Source: Candidatus Zipacnadia bacterium
GTDB lineage: Bacteria > Armatimonadota > Zipacnadia > Zipacnadales > UBA5352
DNA: 64,000 bases
Assembly (NCBI GenBank): GCA_029821735.1
Contig: JALGSU010000014.1
Coordinates: 1 to 64,000, forward strand
Direction: 5' to 3'
This document shows, one piece after another, positions 10,161 through 20,058 of this stretch (the first letter of the stretch is position 1; each line of letters starts with the position of its first letter). A program made the translations under genes and the position numbers. Under the pieces are notes generated by a model. It saw only the letters and a program-made list of their open reading frames with translations. It did no database searches and was not told the origin of the DNA.

Positions 10161-13100
10161 TCATTTGCTCCACGTGGTCGTCATCGGGATGCGCCAGGTA
10201 GTGGCAGCGCGGGCCTCGAATCCTGCGCCGTCCAGCTTCGTCAAAATTCGCGTCTGATCTCCGGCCTGCCTCACTTCGCGGATCGGGTACCCCCGCCGCA
10301 ACTCGCCATCATCCACGAAGAGCGCCCTGCCGACCAGCGTCTCGTCCGCCGGCAGCGCCGCGTCGACCACAAACCACGAGCTGCCCGCCTCGCTGCCCGT
10401 CTCCAGGATGGTCCCCGACAAGCTCGCCTCCGCAGACGCAACCCGCACCTCGCCTGCCGCCAGCGACGTCCCGCCAATCAGGCAGGCGGCGGACGGCGTC
10501 CGCTCATCCTCGACCACCACCGCCAGGCGACCGTCGCAGGTCACCTCGCCCATTGGCGTGGCAACCGTCAGCGGCGCTGGCTGCGTCATGCTCACCACCA
10601 GGTCCGTGCCCTCGGAGGTCTCGATGGCCAGCGCGATAGCCCCCGCAGGCGCGTCGTCGGGCAGTGGCAGTCTGACCACGCCGCGCACCAGCTCCGCGTC
10701 CGCGGGCCCGCCCACGAACACCGTGGCGAAGATGTCAGCGCCATCGGCGCCCGTGCGTCGGCGGACGATGTAAGGCAGCGTCCCGCCACGGTCGGAGTTG
10801 CGGTGATCGCGCTGACCCCAGCTATCGCCGATCATCACGGTCTCGCCCGCATCGCCCGGCGCGAAGGCCTCGAAGCGATAGCCGTCATCGAGTGTCCACG
10901 CGACGCTCCACGGTCCGGCGCCATCCGCCTGCTCCGAGTCCGCAAGCAGTATCTGCTGACGCTCGAGCAACGTGAAGCTGCCCTCATAGCTCTGCCACTC
11001 CTCGCCCGCGACCACCGGCCGATCCATCTTCACACCGGAGTGGTGGCGATCGTTGGCGGAGGTCGGGTCATTCGGCCAGACCACCGCGCCCACGCTGACC
11101 GTCGGGGCCGACCCGCGCACTGAAAAGCGCACGCGGTACTTCGTCCCTCTCCTGCCGACCAACGCCTTCGCACCCCGGTAACCGTCGGAATCGCCGCATA
11201 TCAGCGCGGCGTTCATCCGTCCGTCCGCATCGAGGGCAGTCGCCTCGATCCGCGCGCAGCGTCCATCGCCCTGCCCCGGTGTGGCGGCCCCCCACTCCGC
11301 CGTGCCGTTGCCTCGGTAGCAGCCCCAGCCCGGCGGCGGCGCGTCCTCTTCCCCCTCGGCGACGGTCGGATTGGGCATCAGGTTCGGCCCCTCCGTGCCG
11401 TCATCGGCAAGCTCGCGGATCTCGACATCGTCCACAAGCAGCTCGCCCAGCGCCGCCACGTGCAGGCGCAGCGCGAACCGCACCTCGCCCTCCTCCGCTT
11501 CCGGCGCAGCTGCCCCCAGGTCGAGACCGTCGACCGCGTAGTCCGTCCCCGGTCCGTGGAAGACATAGTCGCGATCCCGCCCGCCCCCTGCCCGGAAGAT
11601 ATCCACCAGATACGAGCCCGCCTCGCCGTGGTCAATCTGCACGCACGTGCGCCGATACTCAGACGCCCGCTCGTACGCGACCGAGGAGGCCTCCATCGCC
11701 TTGACGCGCGGCGTGACCGAGAACAGATCGAAGCTGCCGCCGCGCCCCTTCGTTCGCTGGTTCTGCCCGTCAAGCATCACCAGGTTGTGCGCCCACGTGC
11801 GCGTGGTCATCTTCTTGTCCGGGTGGTCCCACAGGTAACCCAGATCGCTCAGCAGCTCGCGCCCATCCTGCCAGTAATACAGGTTCAGGCTGTCGTAGTG
11901 ATGGTGCCCGCCCCAGCCGGTCGCGTTGAGCATCGCGAGACTGTCGCGCCCCGTTTCCCCGGTGCGCAGATATCCCTGCGACAGGTACGGGAAGACCACA
12001 TCGGGCAGACTGAAGGCCGCCACCTCGCGCGTCTCCGAGCCCGGTTCGCGGTAGAAGATCGCTGTGCTCACCGAGCCGGGCGTCTCGCCACCGCTCACCG
12101 CCTCCAGCAGAGCCACGTGTTCGTCGGTCGGATACGCCACCGCAATCATCTCCGCGTAAGTGGCGGCGATGCGGGTCGTGCGGTATGAGTCGGCAGATGG
12201 CGGGAAGCGCAGGTTCCCCTGCAGCGTCCAGATCAGCCCCTGCCAGCAGTCGCCGTAGAGCGTGTCGCGGGCCGCATTGAAGCCGTCCAGCCGCGAACCG
12301 TCAGGAGCGGCGTACCCGGTCGGGTCCGAGTAGTCGCGGAACGCGAGCGCGAACTTGCGGATGCCACTCATGGTCATCATGGCGTACGCCGGCGACTCGG
12401 ATGTCCCCCCGTCGGGCAGGAACCACTCATCGACCGTGCGCTGGAATCCGTCCAACCCGAAGCGCACCAGCCCCGGGTGCCCCACGCACATCCCCACGAT
12501 GGCCGCTCCCGCGCGATTGCCCACCGACTTGTTGTTGATCGAGCGATCGCACGCGGCCAGGTAGCTGCCCTCCAGCAACACGTCCCGCTCGATGCGGATG
12601 CGTTCCTCCTCCGAGTAGACCGGCTGCCCGTCTTCCTCGGCGGTGCAGGTCAGGTCATAGGCCTCCGCGAGGATCGTGACGTTGCCGCCGTCCATCCCGT
12701 TCGTGCCCAGCCTGCTCGCCGACCAGTAGCCCGTGTAGAGCACCCGATCTGGCTTGTTGGGTGGATACACCAGCTCGTCCTCGGGCAGTTTCTTGATGTA
12801 CTTGGCCGCCACGTGCGGGTCCATCCCACAATACTCGCCATACCCGTACCCCGCCCGCACCAGATACTCCGGGAACACCTCGGCGAAGCGCAACAGTATC
12901 TCCCGTGCACCACGCGCGTAAGCGGGATCGCCCGTCAGCGCGTGGGCCAGCCCCATCGTGCGCAGCCGCCCGAGCATGTGGCTGACCTTCGAACGCCGGA
13001 TCATCCCCGTGAAGCTCGGCCGCTCATACTGATACCCGAAGGTCTTGAAGGTGTCCCCGCCGTAGAAGCTGATCTTCTGCCCGCTTCCCCACGTGGACTC

Positions 13101-13562
13101 CAGCACAACCGTCTCCGGGTATTCCTCATTGGGGAAGACCGTCCCGCATATCTTGCACTTGATCTCCTCCGGGCGACTCGAAGACCACCTGAACTGCCCG
13201 TTCGGATGCCACGGCAGGCCCTGGGCGCGGCACGCCGGACACGGACCCACGCCGCCCGGAGTCGTCGCCGGGATCATCTGCACCAGGTACTCGGGGCTCA
13301 GCAGTTCGAGCGTGGAGTCCGCGGAGCTGCGCACCGAATCGGCATACTTACGCGCCCATTCGTACTCCTCGATATTGCGGCGCGCGCGCTCGATGTCATC
13401 GGGCTTGATCGACCCGCATGGATGCGTGACCTGATCGCGATACTTCTCCCAGTCCGACCAGTCAGTGGCGTCGGGGAGTTGCGCTGCCACGGGAATCACC
13501 GCCAGGAGAACGCCGAGGGTCAGCAGGATGCTTATCGACTTCAGCAGGTTGGTGCGAGCCAA
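10161..13562 (-). CDS. Large secreted heparinase II/III-like polysaccharide lyase with N-terminal zinc-ribbon-like motif
   Basis: 1133 aa; PCPACRAQGLPWHPNG...CKICGTVFP; GGTSESPAYAMMTMSGIRKFALA; NATGWGGHHHYDSLNLYYWQDGRELLSDLGY is a heparinase II/III signature. Confidence 0.8.
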   Translation of the reverse strand: MARTNLLKSISILLTLGVLLAVIPVAAQLPDATDWSDWEKYRDQVTHPCGSIKPDDIERARRNIEEYEWARKYADSVRSSADSTLELLSPEYLVQMIPATTPGGVGPCPACRAQGLPWHPNGQFRWSSSRPEEIKCKICGTVFPNEEYPETVVLESTWGSGQKISFYGGDTFKTFGYQYERPSFTGMIRRSKVSHMLGRLRTMGLAHALTGDPAYARGAREILLRFAEVFPEYLVRAGYGYGEYCGMDPHVAAKYIKKLPEDELVYPPNKPDRVLYTGYWSASRLGTNGMDGGNVTILAEAYDLTCTAEEDGQPVYSEEERIRIERDVLLEGSYLAACDRSINNKSVGNRAGAAIVGMCVGHPGLVRFGLDGFQRTVDEWFLPDGGTSESPAYAMMTMSGIRKFALAFRDYSDPTGYAAPDGSRLDGFNAARDTLYGDCWQGLIWTLQGNLRFPPSADSYRTTRIAATYAEMIAVAYPTDEHVALLEAVSGGETPGSVSTAIFYREPGSETREVAAFSLPDVVFPYLSQGYLRTGETGRDSLAMLNATGWGGHHHYDSLNLYYWQDGRELLSDLGYLWDHPDKKMTTRTWAHNLVMLDGQNQRTKGRGGSFDLFSVTPRVKAMEASSVAYERASEYRRTCVQIDHGEAGSYLVDIFRAGGGRDRDYVFHGPGTDYAVDGLDLGAAAPEAEEGEVRFALRLHVAALGELLVDDVEIRELADDGTEGPNLMPNPTVAEGEEDAPPPGWGCYRGNGTAEWGAATPGQGDGRCARIEATALDADGRMNAALICGDSDGYRGAKALVGRRGTKYRVRFSVRGSAPTVSVGAVVWPNDPTSANDRHHSGVKMDRPVVAGEEWQSYEGSFTLLERQQILLADSEQADGAGPWSVAWTLDDGYRFEAFAPGDAGETVMIGDSWGQRDHRNSDRGGTLPYIVRRRTGADGADIFATVFVGGPADAELVRGVVRLPLPDDAPAGAIALAIETSEGTDLVVSMTQPAPLTVATPMGEVTCDGRLAVVVEDERTPSAACLIGGTSLAAGEVRVASAEASLSGTILETGSEAGSSWFVVDAALPADETLVGRALFVDDGELRRGYPIREVRQAGDQTRILTKLDGAGFEARAATTWRIPMTTTWSK

Positions 13563-13600
13563 TCACATCATCTCCGTCGCTTCACCAGGTTGCGCGTTCG

Positions 13601-16600
13601 TCAGGGCGCGGCCGGCCAGTTCAGGCTCACGCAGCCGCCCGCTGGCACGGTGACGGTCTCTGCCACCGAGGGCAGGCCCGCGAAGGCGGGGTTCGATGAC
13701 AGTTCGCAGGTCACTTCATCTTCGCCCGGGTTCTGAGCGAAGATCTCGATGCCTGCCTCCGTCACCCACGCGACTACCTTCAGACTCGGCGCGTCACAGA
13801 GCACCGGGTGGCCGACCACGACATCCACGTCGCCCTGGTTGAGGTCAAGGTTGGTGTAGCCCACACTCTTGTGGACCGTGACCGGCCTGAGCGGGCCGCC
13901 GTTGACCTGTTTGGCGCACGACCAGTCATCGGTCAGCCCTCGGACGTTGACGAACAGGCCGGTGGGCATCTCCGTTTTCGTCAGTTGCGCCGCGAACGCG
14001 CCCCGCTCCGCGGCGGCAGTCAGGTAGCCCGCAGTGTCCTCAACCTGCCCCTGCGACGCCGTCACCACGTATGCCGGTTCGCAGCCGATGCCGAGCGTGC
14101 GGCGAATGTCGTCGAACACCTGGTTGCCCTCTTCGAGACTGGTGGGCGCCGACACCGCCATGAATGGCAGAAGGAGCCTGTCGCCCTTACGCACCTGCGT
14201 CCCCCCGACCGGCAGACCGAAGAGCGCCGCGAACAGCGTCTCCGTCATCGTGACCCGCGCCGACATCGGCACCAGCGGGAAGATCGCCCCTGCGCCGTTG
14301 GGGTTGGGATATGCCGCCACGTAGTTGCCGGGCCCCATCTGACCAAATGGGTGCACGGGACTGGCGCCGCGGGGCCCGACGCGGTTGATGACTCGACCGT
14401 CCGCGAAGCTGGCGATGAAATGGTCGCCGATGCCCTCAGGCCGACTCCCGTAGTCACTGAAGCTGAAGCCGTGGAGACCGACGCGGGCCTCGGAATCGAA
14501 GCGGAAGTCCCGCAGCGCCGTCACGATGATCGCGTTGAAGCTGATCCCCGGCCGTCCGAAGCTGGCCGTCGGAGTAATGCGACGAAGTGTGCACGCGATG
14601 TACTCGTTGGGCACCGTGCGATACGTCGGTGCGCAGTCACGCCGATCGGGCGTGCCCTCCGGATATTTCTGGTTGACCACCTGCTCCATGATCTGCACTT
14701 CAGGCCCGGCCACCTGGTAGATATTCGTCGCGGCCAACTCGCGGCCGCCCTCCCTGATGCCGCCCTCGATGTACGCAACCGGGCCCGACCAGCCGCCGGT
14801 GCCCGTGGCAACACCGTCCCAGTATGGCGGGTACTCCTCCGCCGGGTCGACCGGACATGGGGCGCTCCAGCGCGGTTCCCAGCCCGCGTAGGCGGAGGCA
14901 GTAGTGCCGGACGTATACACGCTGCGGCCCTTCTCGTTCACCTGCAGGCAGGCGCTGATGGTGTTCTGGTGGTCGCCGCACTGGATGATCCACGTGTCGG
15001 AGAACCGAATGCGGATGTTCGACGACACGAGCATCCCGCCCGCCTCGTCGCGGGCCACGAGGTGGAACACGTGCTGGTCATCCTGCAGCCCCGGGAACTC
15101 CCGCGCGATCTCCTGTCCGTCACCGGCGAAGCGCAGGTAGTCGCCCCCCTTGTCGAGGACTTTCACCTCGCTCATACCTGCCTCGGAGTCGACGTTGAGC
15201 CGTATCCTCCAGAAACGCGACCCCTCGGCCGCCGGCCCCCAGTAGAAGATGTTGATCCCATCCCAGGCTTCGAGCCGCGGACCACTGCTCAGATAGGTCC
15301 CATGGGGGTTGCGCCAGTACGTCAGGTTGGCCTGAGCCTGGGGTGTGATCTGCTCCGCGAGGTCGGCCGCGTCGCGAACCTGCCACACGTTCTGCAGGCC
15401 CATCTGCGCCGCCCCGGCGACCTCCGAGGGAGACTTGAGCAGGTGAAGGGCGAGCGGCACCATGTTGTGGTACTGAGCGTCGAGCGCCAGATAGTGGTCC
15501 AGCGAATCATCAATCAGCTTGCCGTCCTCCCACGTCTGGACGGCACACGAGACCATGTTCTTGAGCATCTGCGGATCGCGGTCGGGATGAAGGTGCAGCC
15601 GCGTGGCGGCGATGAAGCCCATGTGCATCTGGCTGCCCCACAGGTTATACGTGTCATCGATGTGCTCGCCGTCCGGCGCCAGCCCCGGAGGCTTCGGGAA
15701 ATCGAACGTGCCGAAAGCCACATACTGGTCGCCCTGCAAGGTCTCGAAGTCGATCCCCGGCAATGCGAGGAAATCATCGCTGCTGTTTTCTGCACACTGC
15801 TCGCGAAGACCGTTCCAGCCCTCAGGCGTGAGTTGGTCAAGACCCTCGGCGAAAAACACCGCGCTGTAGCCTGCCGCCCGCGCGGCCTCGCAGTATTCGG
15901 CCACGGTCCCGCTCCCCCCCGTCAGCGCCGTCCGCACCCCCGCCAGCACGCGCCAGTGTTCGCGCGGAGGCGCTTCCGGGTACGTGATCGTCGCCCAGTC
16001 CACCTCGTGCGCAGGGTACTGATCCGGGCGCGGCTCGGGGTTCTCGGGGGTCAGATGGCCGCCGAAGGCCCCGCTTGCCACCGATGGCTCCGCCAGCCAG
16101 CCGACGAGTTGCACCAGGAAGCGCCCGGTGTCGCTCGATACCCCGCTGGCCCCGTTCTCCCACACGATGCCCTCGATCGGTTTGCGCCGCGCGCCCCAGA
16201 ACGTCCAGTTCGGCCACAGCGCAAACACCGCCGCCCGACCCTCGCCGACTGACCTCGCTGCGGCCATCGGCGGCTCTGAGGCATAGGTGGCGGGTTCGTC
16301 GAGCATCACGCCGGTCTTCGGCGCGGATGCGGACGAGCGAGTCGTCCTCTCGCCCCGCACCAGCACCTGCCAGTCGTCCCCCGGGTCGAGCGCATACAGC
16401 GTCTTCTGACCGTCCGCGCGCCATGGTCTGGACGGGTAGAACACGGTATTTACGCCCGCCGTCGATGGCGCCTCCGCAATGTTCGTCGTCCACGAGAACG
16501 ACCACCGGATGTACCTCGTCTGCCGGTAGAAGTTCGTCGGGTCGGTGACCTGTTCATCTAGCAGCCGCATGTCCCACGGACTGAGGAGCACGTTGGCCGC

Positions 16601-16993
16601 GACGCGACTCTTGTCCCAGCCGCCCGCGCCCATGCAGGCAAGCACGCCGCCGCCGGCCTGTGCGTATTCATGGATCGCCTGCACGGCTGGCACTATCGCG
16701 TCGGGCAGTTCACCCCGCTCGTTAGCGCCGGGCATGTCAGTCAGAACGATGGCGTTGAAGGGCTGCAGTGACTCCGCCGTCACGGCCTTCCAGCCCAGAA
16801 CACCCACCTCGAAACCCGCGTCGCGGAAATCAGCCACCACGTCGTAGTCCCCGAGGTAGATGAACTTACTGGAGACGAACGCCACCGCCGGCGCCGCATC
16901 CGCAGCGGGCACCAGGACGAGCACCGCCGCCAGCGCCGACAGGACAGCAAAGAGCAAGCGCACCAGTCGACTCGTCGACCTCTGACTAATCAT
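13601..16993 (-). CDS. Large secreted multidomain protein: GATase/ThuA-like N-terminal module plus PHP-like region
   Basis: Start MISQRSTSRLVRLLFAVLSALAAVLVLVPAADA at 16993; FNAIVLTDMPGAN...YAQAGGGVLACMGAGGW (GATase-like); AGVRTALTGGSGTVAEYCEAARAAGYSAVFFAEG...FLALPGIDFET (PHP-like). The supplied ORF starts further upstream. Confidence 0.6.
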   Translation of the reverse strand: MISQRSTSRLVRLLFAVLSALAAVLVLVPAADAAPAVAFVSSKFIYLGDYDVVADFRDAGFEVGVLGWKAVTAESLQPFNAIVLTDMPGANERGELPDAIVPAVQAIHEYAQAGGGVLACMGAGGWDKSRVAANVLLSPWDMRLLDEQVTDPTNFYRQTRYIRWSFSWTTNIAEAPSTAGVNTVFYPSRPWRADGQKTLYALDPGDDWQVLVRGERTTRSSASAPKTGVMLDEPATYASEPPMAAARSVGEGRAAVFALWPNWTFWGARRKPIEGIVWENGASGVSSDTGRFLVQLVGWLAEPSVASGAFGGHLTPENPEPRPDQYPAHEVDWATITYPEAPPREHWRVLAGVRTALTGGSGTVAEYCEAARAAGYSAVFFAEGLDQLTPEGWNGLREQCAENSSDDFLALPGIDFETLQGDQYVAFGTFDFPKPPGLAPDGEHIDDTYNLWGSQMHMGFIAATRLHLHPDRDPQMLKNMVSCAVQTWEDGKLIDDSLDHYLALDAQYHNMVPLALHLLKSPSEVAGAAQMGLQNVWQVRDAADLAEQITPQAQANLTYWRNPHGTYLSSGPRLEAWDGINIFYWGPAAEGSRFWRIRLNVDSEAGMSEVKVLDKGGDYLRFAGDGQEIAREFPGLQDDQHVFHLVARDEAGGMLVSSNIRIRFSDTWIIQCGDHQNTISACLQVNEKGRSVYTSGTTASAYAGWEPRWSAPCPVDPAEEYPPYWDGVATGTGGWSGPVAYIEGGIREGGRELAATNIYQVAGPEVQIMEQVVNQKYPEGTPDRRDCAPTYRTVPNEYIACTLRRITPTASFGRPGISFNAIIVTALRDFRFDSEARVGLHGFSFSDYGSRPEGIGDHFIASFADGRVINRVGPRGASPVHPFGQMGPGNYVAAYPNPNGAGAIFPLVPMSARVTMTETLFAALFGLPVGGTQVRKGDRLLLPFMAVSAPTSLEEGNQVFDDIRRTLGIGCEPAYVVTASQGQVEDTAGYLTAAAERGAFAAQLTKTEMPTGLFVNVRGLTDDWSCAKQVNGGPLRPVTVHKSVGYTNLDLNQGDVDVVVGHPVLCDAPSLKVVAWVTEAGIEIFAQNPGEDEVTCELSSNPAFAGLPSVAETVTVPAGGCVSLNWPAAP

Positions 16994-17246
16994 TGTCAGC
17001 TTCCCTCCACTTGCGTCAGGCTGCTTCCCTCTTCCCCCTGGGGCTCGCAGGGCCTCCCGGACGCCGGTCCGGCGCCCAGTGGCTGAGGGACGCACACACT
17101 TGTGAACTCGTTCCACGCCGCAGCCCTGGTGACCTACCGGAGTCGGCAATGCCGGTGAAGGTGCTCATCAGATGCCTCTCGAAGTGCCAACTCAATACGC
17201 GTGCCCAGACCGTCCGCCACGCGACCTTCGGGAGGCATGTTAAGCC

Positions 17247-20048
17247 ATGGCCCGCCTGGCACCAAGTGCGCTGTCCCTTGCCGCCACGCTCTGCCTGATG
17301 ACCGGCAGCCTGCTCGCCGCCGCAGCGCAGCCGCTGCCCAGCGCACAGATCGACCATCCTGCCGTGCCTCAGATGGTCACTGACCGGCGCCTGGACGTCG
17401 ACGATGCCCGCACCGCGCGCCTTGTCGAGCAGGTGATGGCCTTCAGCGACGAGGAAATCGGCGAGCTGATTCTGCCTCTGCATGGCTTCGGACCTGATCC
17501 GGTGTGCGTGCAGTGTGGCTGTCAGACTCTCGACTTCTCGCTCGATAGCCCCCACCAGTTCACCTGTCCCGACTGTGGCGAAACGATCACCGCCGACAGT
17601 CGTCCGATCGACGCCGAACTGTCAGGCATGAACCCGCTCGGGGAGACCGTCACTTACCAATGCGCAACCGTCGACCGCAACTTGGTCTGTCTCGCGGGCA
17701 GCATTCGGCAAACGCGTCACATCGAGATGGCTGCAGCGGCGCGGGCGCTTGGTGAGGTCTACCACGAGACCGGCGATGAGGCGCTGGCCCGGCGCGCGGT
17801 GCAGATCATGGCACGCTTCGCGCAGGTATACCCGCACTGGCCGATCGTTGGCACCGCCAAGCCCGCCTCCTACCTGTGGCGGTACGAGATCGGGCCCGAG
17901 CCCCCATACGAGGAGTGGACGGTCGGCAAGTGGACGCGCCTGTTCATGTATGAGATCCCGCAGGACCTCGTCTTCGCCTATGACCTCACATACGCTGCCG
18001 ACGCGTGGGACGCACTCTCCGATGATCCCGGCGACGCCCTCAGGCGCGAGATCGAGGACGTGCTGCTCCGGCCCGCGCTGAACTTGGCGCTGGACGTGCA
18101 TGAGCAGATGGGCGGCCACATCACCAACCTCAACCCGACGCTCTATCAGCGCATGATCCACCTCGGGCGCGTGCTCAACCAACCCGGAACCGTCCACCAG
18201 GCCGTCGCCTTCATGCAGGACATGATCCGCATGTCGTACCACTTCGACGGGATGGAATTCGAGGGCGCGATGTGCTACCACGGCATCGTCACCGGGCGCC
18301 TGGGCATTGCGTCGCGCATGCTCGCTGGCTACGTTGACCCCGAGGGCTACGTCGATGAGCGCTTCGGCTTCAGCATCGGTCGGGGTGAGAGGCCCCTGGA
18401 CTTCCCGATCCACGCGAAGGCGTGGCAGGTCTGGGGAATGATGCGGCACCCGGATGGCCAGCCGGTACACATCCATGACACCAACTGGAAGCCGGGCCGC
18501 CCGAATGTCGAGCCGGACGCGGCGATCCCCAACATCGAGCTCAACGCCTACGGGCACTTCGCGCTCGGCGGCGGCCTTGGCGATGATGGCATGCAGGCGC
18601 ACCTGCACTTCTGCCCGCGCGATCGTGGTCCGCACTACCATCGCGACCGACTCAGCCTGATCCTGTGGGGCGCCGACGAGGAGCTGCTCGCCGACATCGG
18701 CTACCAGCATGTCGGCAAGCCCGCCCGCTACTTCGCCAATCGCGAGACCGCACACAACATGGTCCAGGTGCTCTTCGACGATCCGCCCCAGCCCCCGGAA
18801 ATCGACGAACCGACCGACCTGCCGACCGATCCCGTCGCGCGTTTCAAGGCCGTCGCCGAGAATGAGCGGCCGCTCATCGACGCGCGCTCAGATCTCCTCG
18901 CATATGACCCGGGCACGCTCTCGGATGGCCAGGTGCAGCTCGTCGCGGCCTCGTCGCCGGGCCCGGAGTGGATGGACATCGCCCGGCGCGAGCGAGGCCT
19001 CCTCATGGTCCAGGTCGATGAGCGGCGCAGCTACCTCGTCGACGTGTTCCGCGTAGCTGGCGGCGACCGGCATCGCTTCACGCTTCGCGGCAGCGCCGAC
19101 GAGGATATGCGCGTGCAGTGCGCGCTTGCCCTCGAGCCCGTGCCCGGCACGCTCGCCGGCCCGGACGTCCCCTACGGGCAGCACGAGCCCGGCACCGAGC
19201 CCTACTCGTGGTTCGTCCATGACCTGCGCCGCGCGACGGTCGAGGGCCCGTGGGAGATGACCTGGACCGGCGTCGACAGCGGCTCCGCCGTGCGGATGTT
19301 CTTCGCTGGCGATGGCGGCAGCGAGGTCACCATGGCGCAGTCGCCGAGCCTTCGCCGCGCCCGCAACGACGCCCGGAAAGCCAGCGACTTCATGGCGCCG
19401 CACCTGCTGCTGGAGCGCCCCGACAGCGGCGACGGTAACCTGTTCGCGGCCGTCTATGACTGTTGGCCCGAGGACTCAGCGCCGGCCGTGCAGTCGGTGA
19501 CGTGGGAGCGCATCGGCGAGGGTGCGACGGCCGCAATCGCGGTGCGCGTGGCGCTTGCGGACGGTCGCGAGGACCTGATCTACGCCAGCCTTGACGACGA
19601 AACCCGCGAGGTCGCCGACGCCACGTTCGCCGGTCCATGGGCGGCTGTGAGTTACCAAGCCGGGCAGGTGGCTTGGGCGTGGGCGCACGGCGGCAGTGTC
19701 CGCGCCGGAGAGACCGAAGTAGCGGCGCAGGAAACCCTCCAGCTGCCCCTGGTGGAGGTCAGGCGCGTCGCCGACGGCGCCGATGCCAATGCTCTCGTCG
19801 TGGACGCCAAGCTCGCCGCTGCCCCGCCACCCGGAACGTGGATCCGCGCATTACTCGGCGATCGCGAGGTCTACGGCTACGAAGTAGCCGCCGTCCACGA
19901 GGAGAACGGTCGCACTGTGATCCAGCTCACCGGAGAGCCTGGCTTCGCGCTCGATGGCGACCGCTGGGAGTTGCTCTTCAACCCATTCTACGAGGGCGAT
20001 GGCCCCTGCCGCGTGGAGATCGAGCAGACTGCGTTCACGCGGCGCTGA
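17247..20048 (+). CDS. Secreted heparinase II/III-like polysaccharide lyase with zinc-ribbon-like motif
   Basis: Signal peptide; CVQCGCQTLDFSLDSPHQFTCPDCGE; FCPRDRGPHYHRDRLSLILWGADEELLADIGY; C-terminal lyase beta-sandwich motifs. Confidence 0.8.
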   Translation: MARLAPSALSLAATLCLMTGSLLAAAAQPLPSAQIDHPAVPQMVTDRRLDVDDARTARLVEQVMAFSDEEIGELILPLHGFGPDPVCVQCGCQTLDFSLDSPHQFTCPDCGETITADSRPIDAELSGMNPLGETVTYQCATVDRNLVCLAGSIRQTRHIEMAAAARALGEVYHETGDEALARRAVQIMARFAQVYPHWPIVGTAKPASYLWRYEIGPEPPYEEWTVGKWTRLFMYEIPQDLVFAYDLTYAADAWDALSDDPGDALRREIEDVLLRPALNLALDVHEQMGGHITNLNPTLYQRMIHLGRVLNQPGTVHQAVAFMQDMIRMSYHFDGMEFEGAMCYHGIVTGRLGIASRMLAGYVDPEGYVDERFGFSIGRGERPLDFPIHAKAWQVWGMMRHPDGQPVHIHDTNWKPGRPNVEPDAAIPNIELNAYGHFALGGGLGDDGMQAHLHFCPRDRGPHYHRDRLSLILWGADEELLADIGYQHVGKPARYFANRETAHNMVQVLFDDPPQPPEIDEPTDLPTDPVARFKAVAENERPLIDARSDLLAYDPGTLSDGQVQLVAASSPGPEWMDIARRERGLLMVQVDERRSYLVDVFRVAGGDRHRFTLRGSADEDMRVQCALALEPVPGTLAGPDVPYGQHEPGTEPYSWFVHDLRRATVEGPWEMTWTGVDSGSAVRMFFAGDGGSEVTMAQSPSLRRARNDARKASDFMAPHLLLERPDSGDGNLFAAVYDCWPEDSAPAVQSVTWERIGEGATAAIAVRVALADGREDLIYASLDDETREVADATFAGPWAAVSYQAGQVAWAWAHGGSVRAGETEVAAQETLQLPLVEVRRVADGADANALVVDAKLAAAPPPGTWIRALLGDREVYGYEVAAVHEENGRTVIQLTGEPGFALDGDRWELLFNPFYEGDGPCRVEIEQTAFTRR

Positions 20049-20058
20049 GCCCGCCTCC

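Noticed and set aside
13808-16252. 814 aa plus-strand ORF
   Set aside because: Antisense shadow of the 13601-16993 gene; Arg/His/Pro-rich with no recognisable motif.
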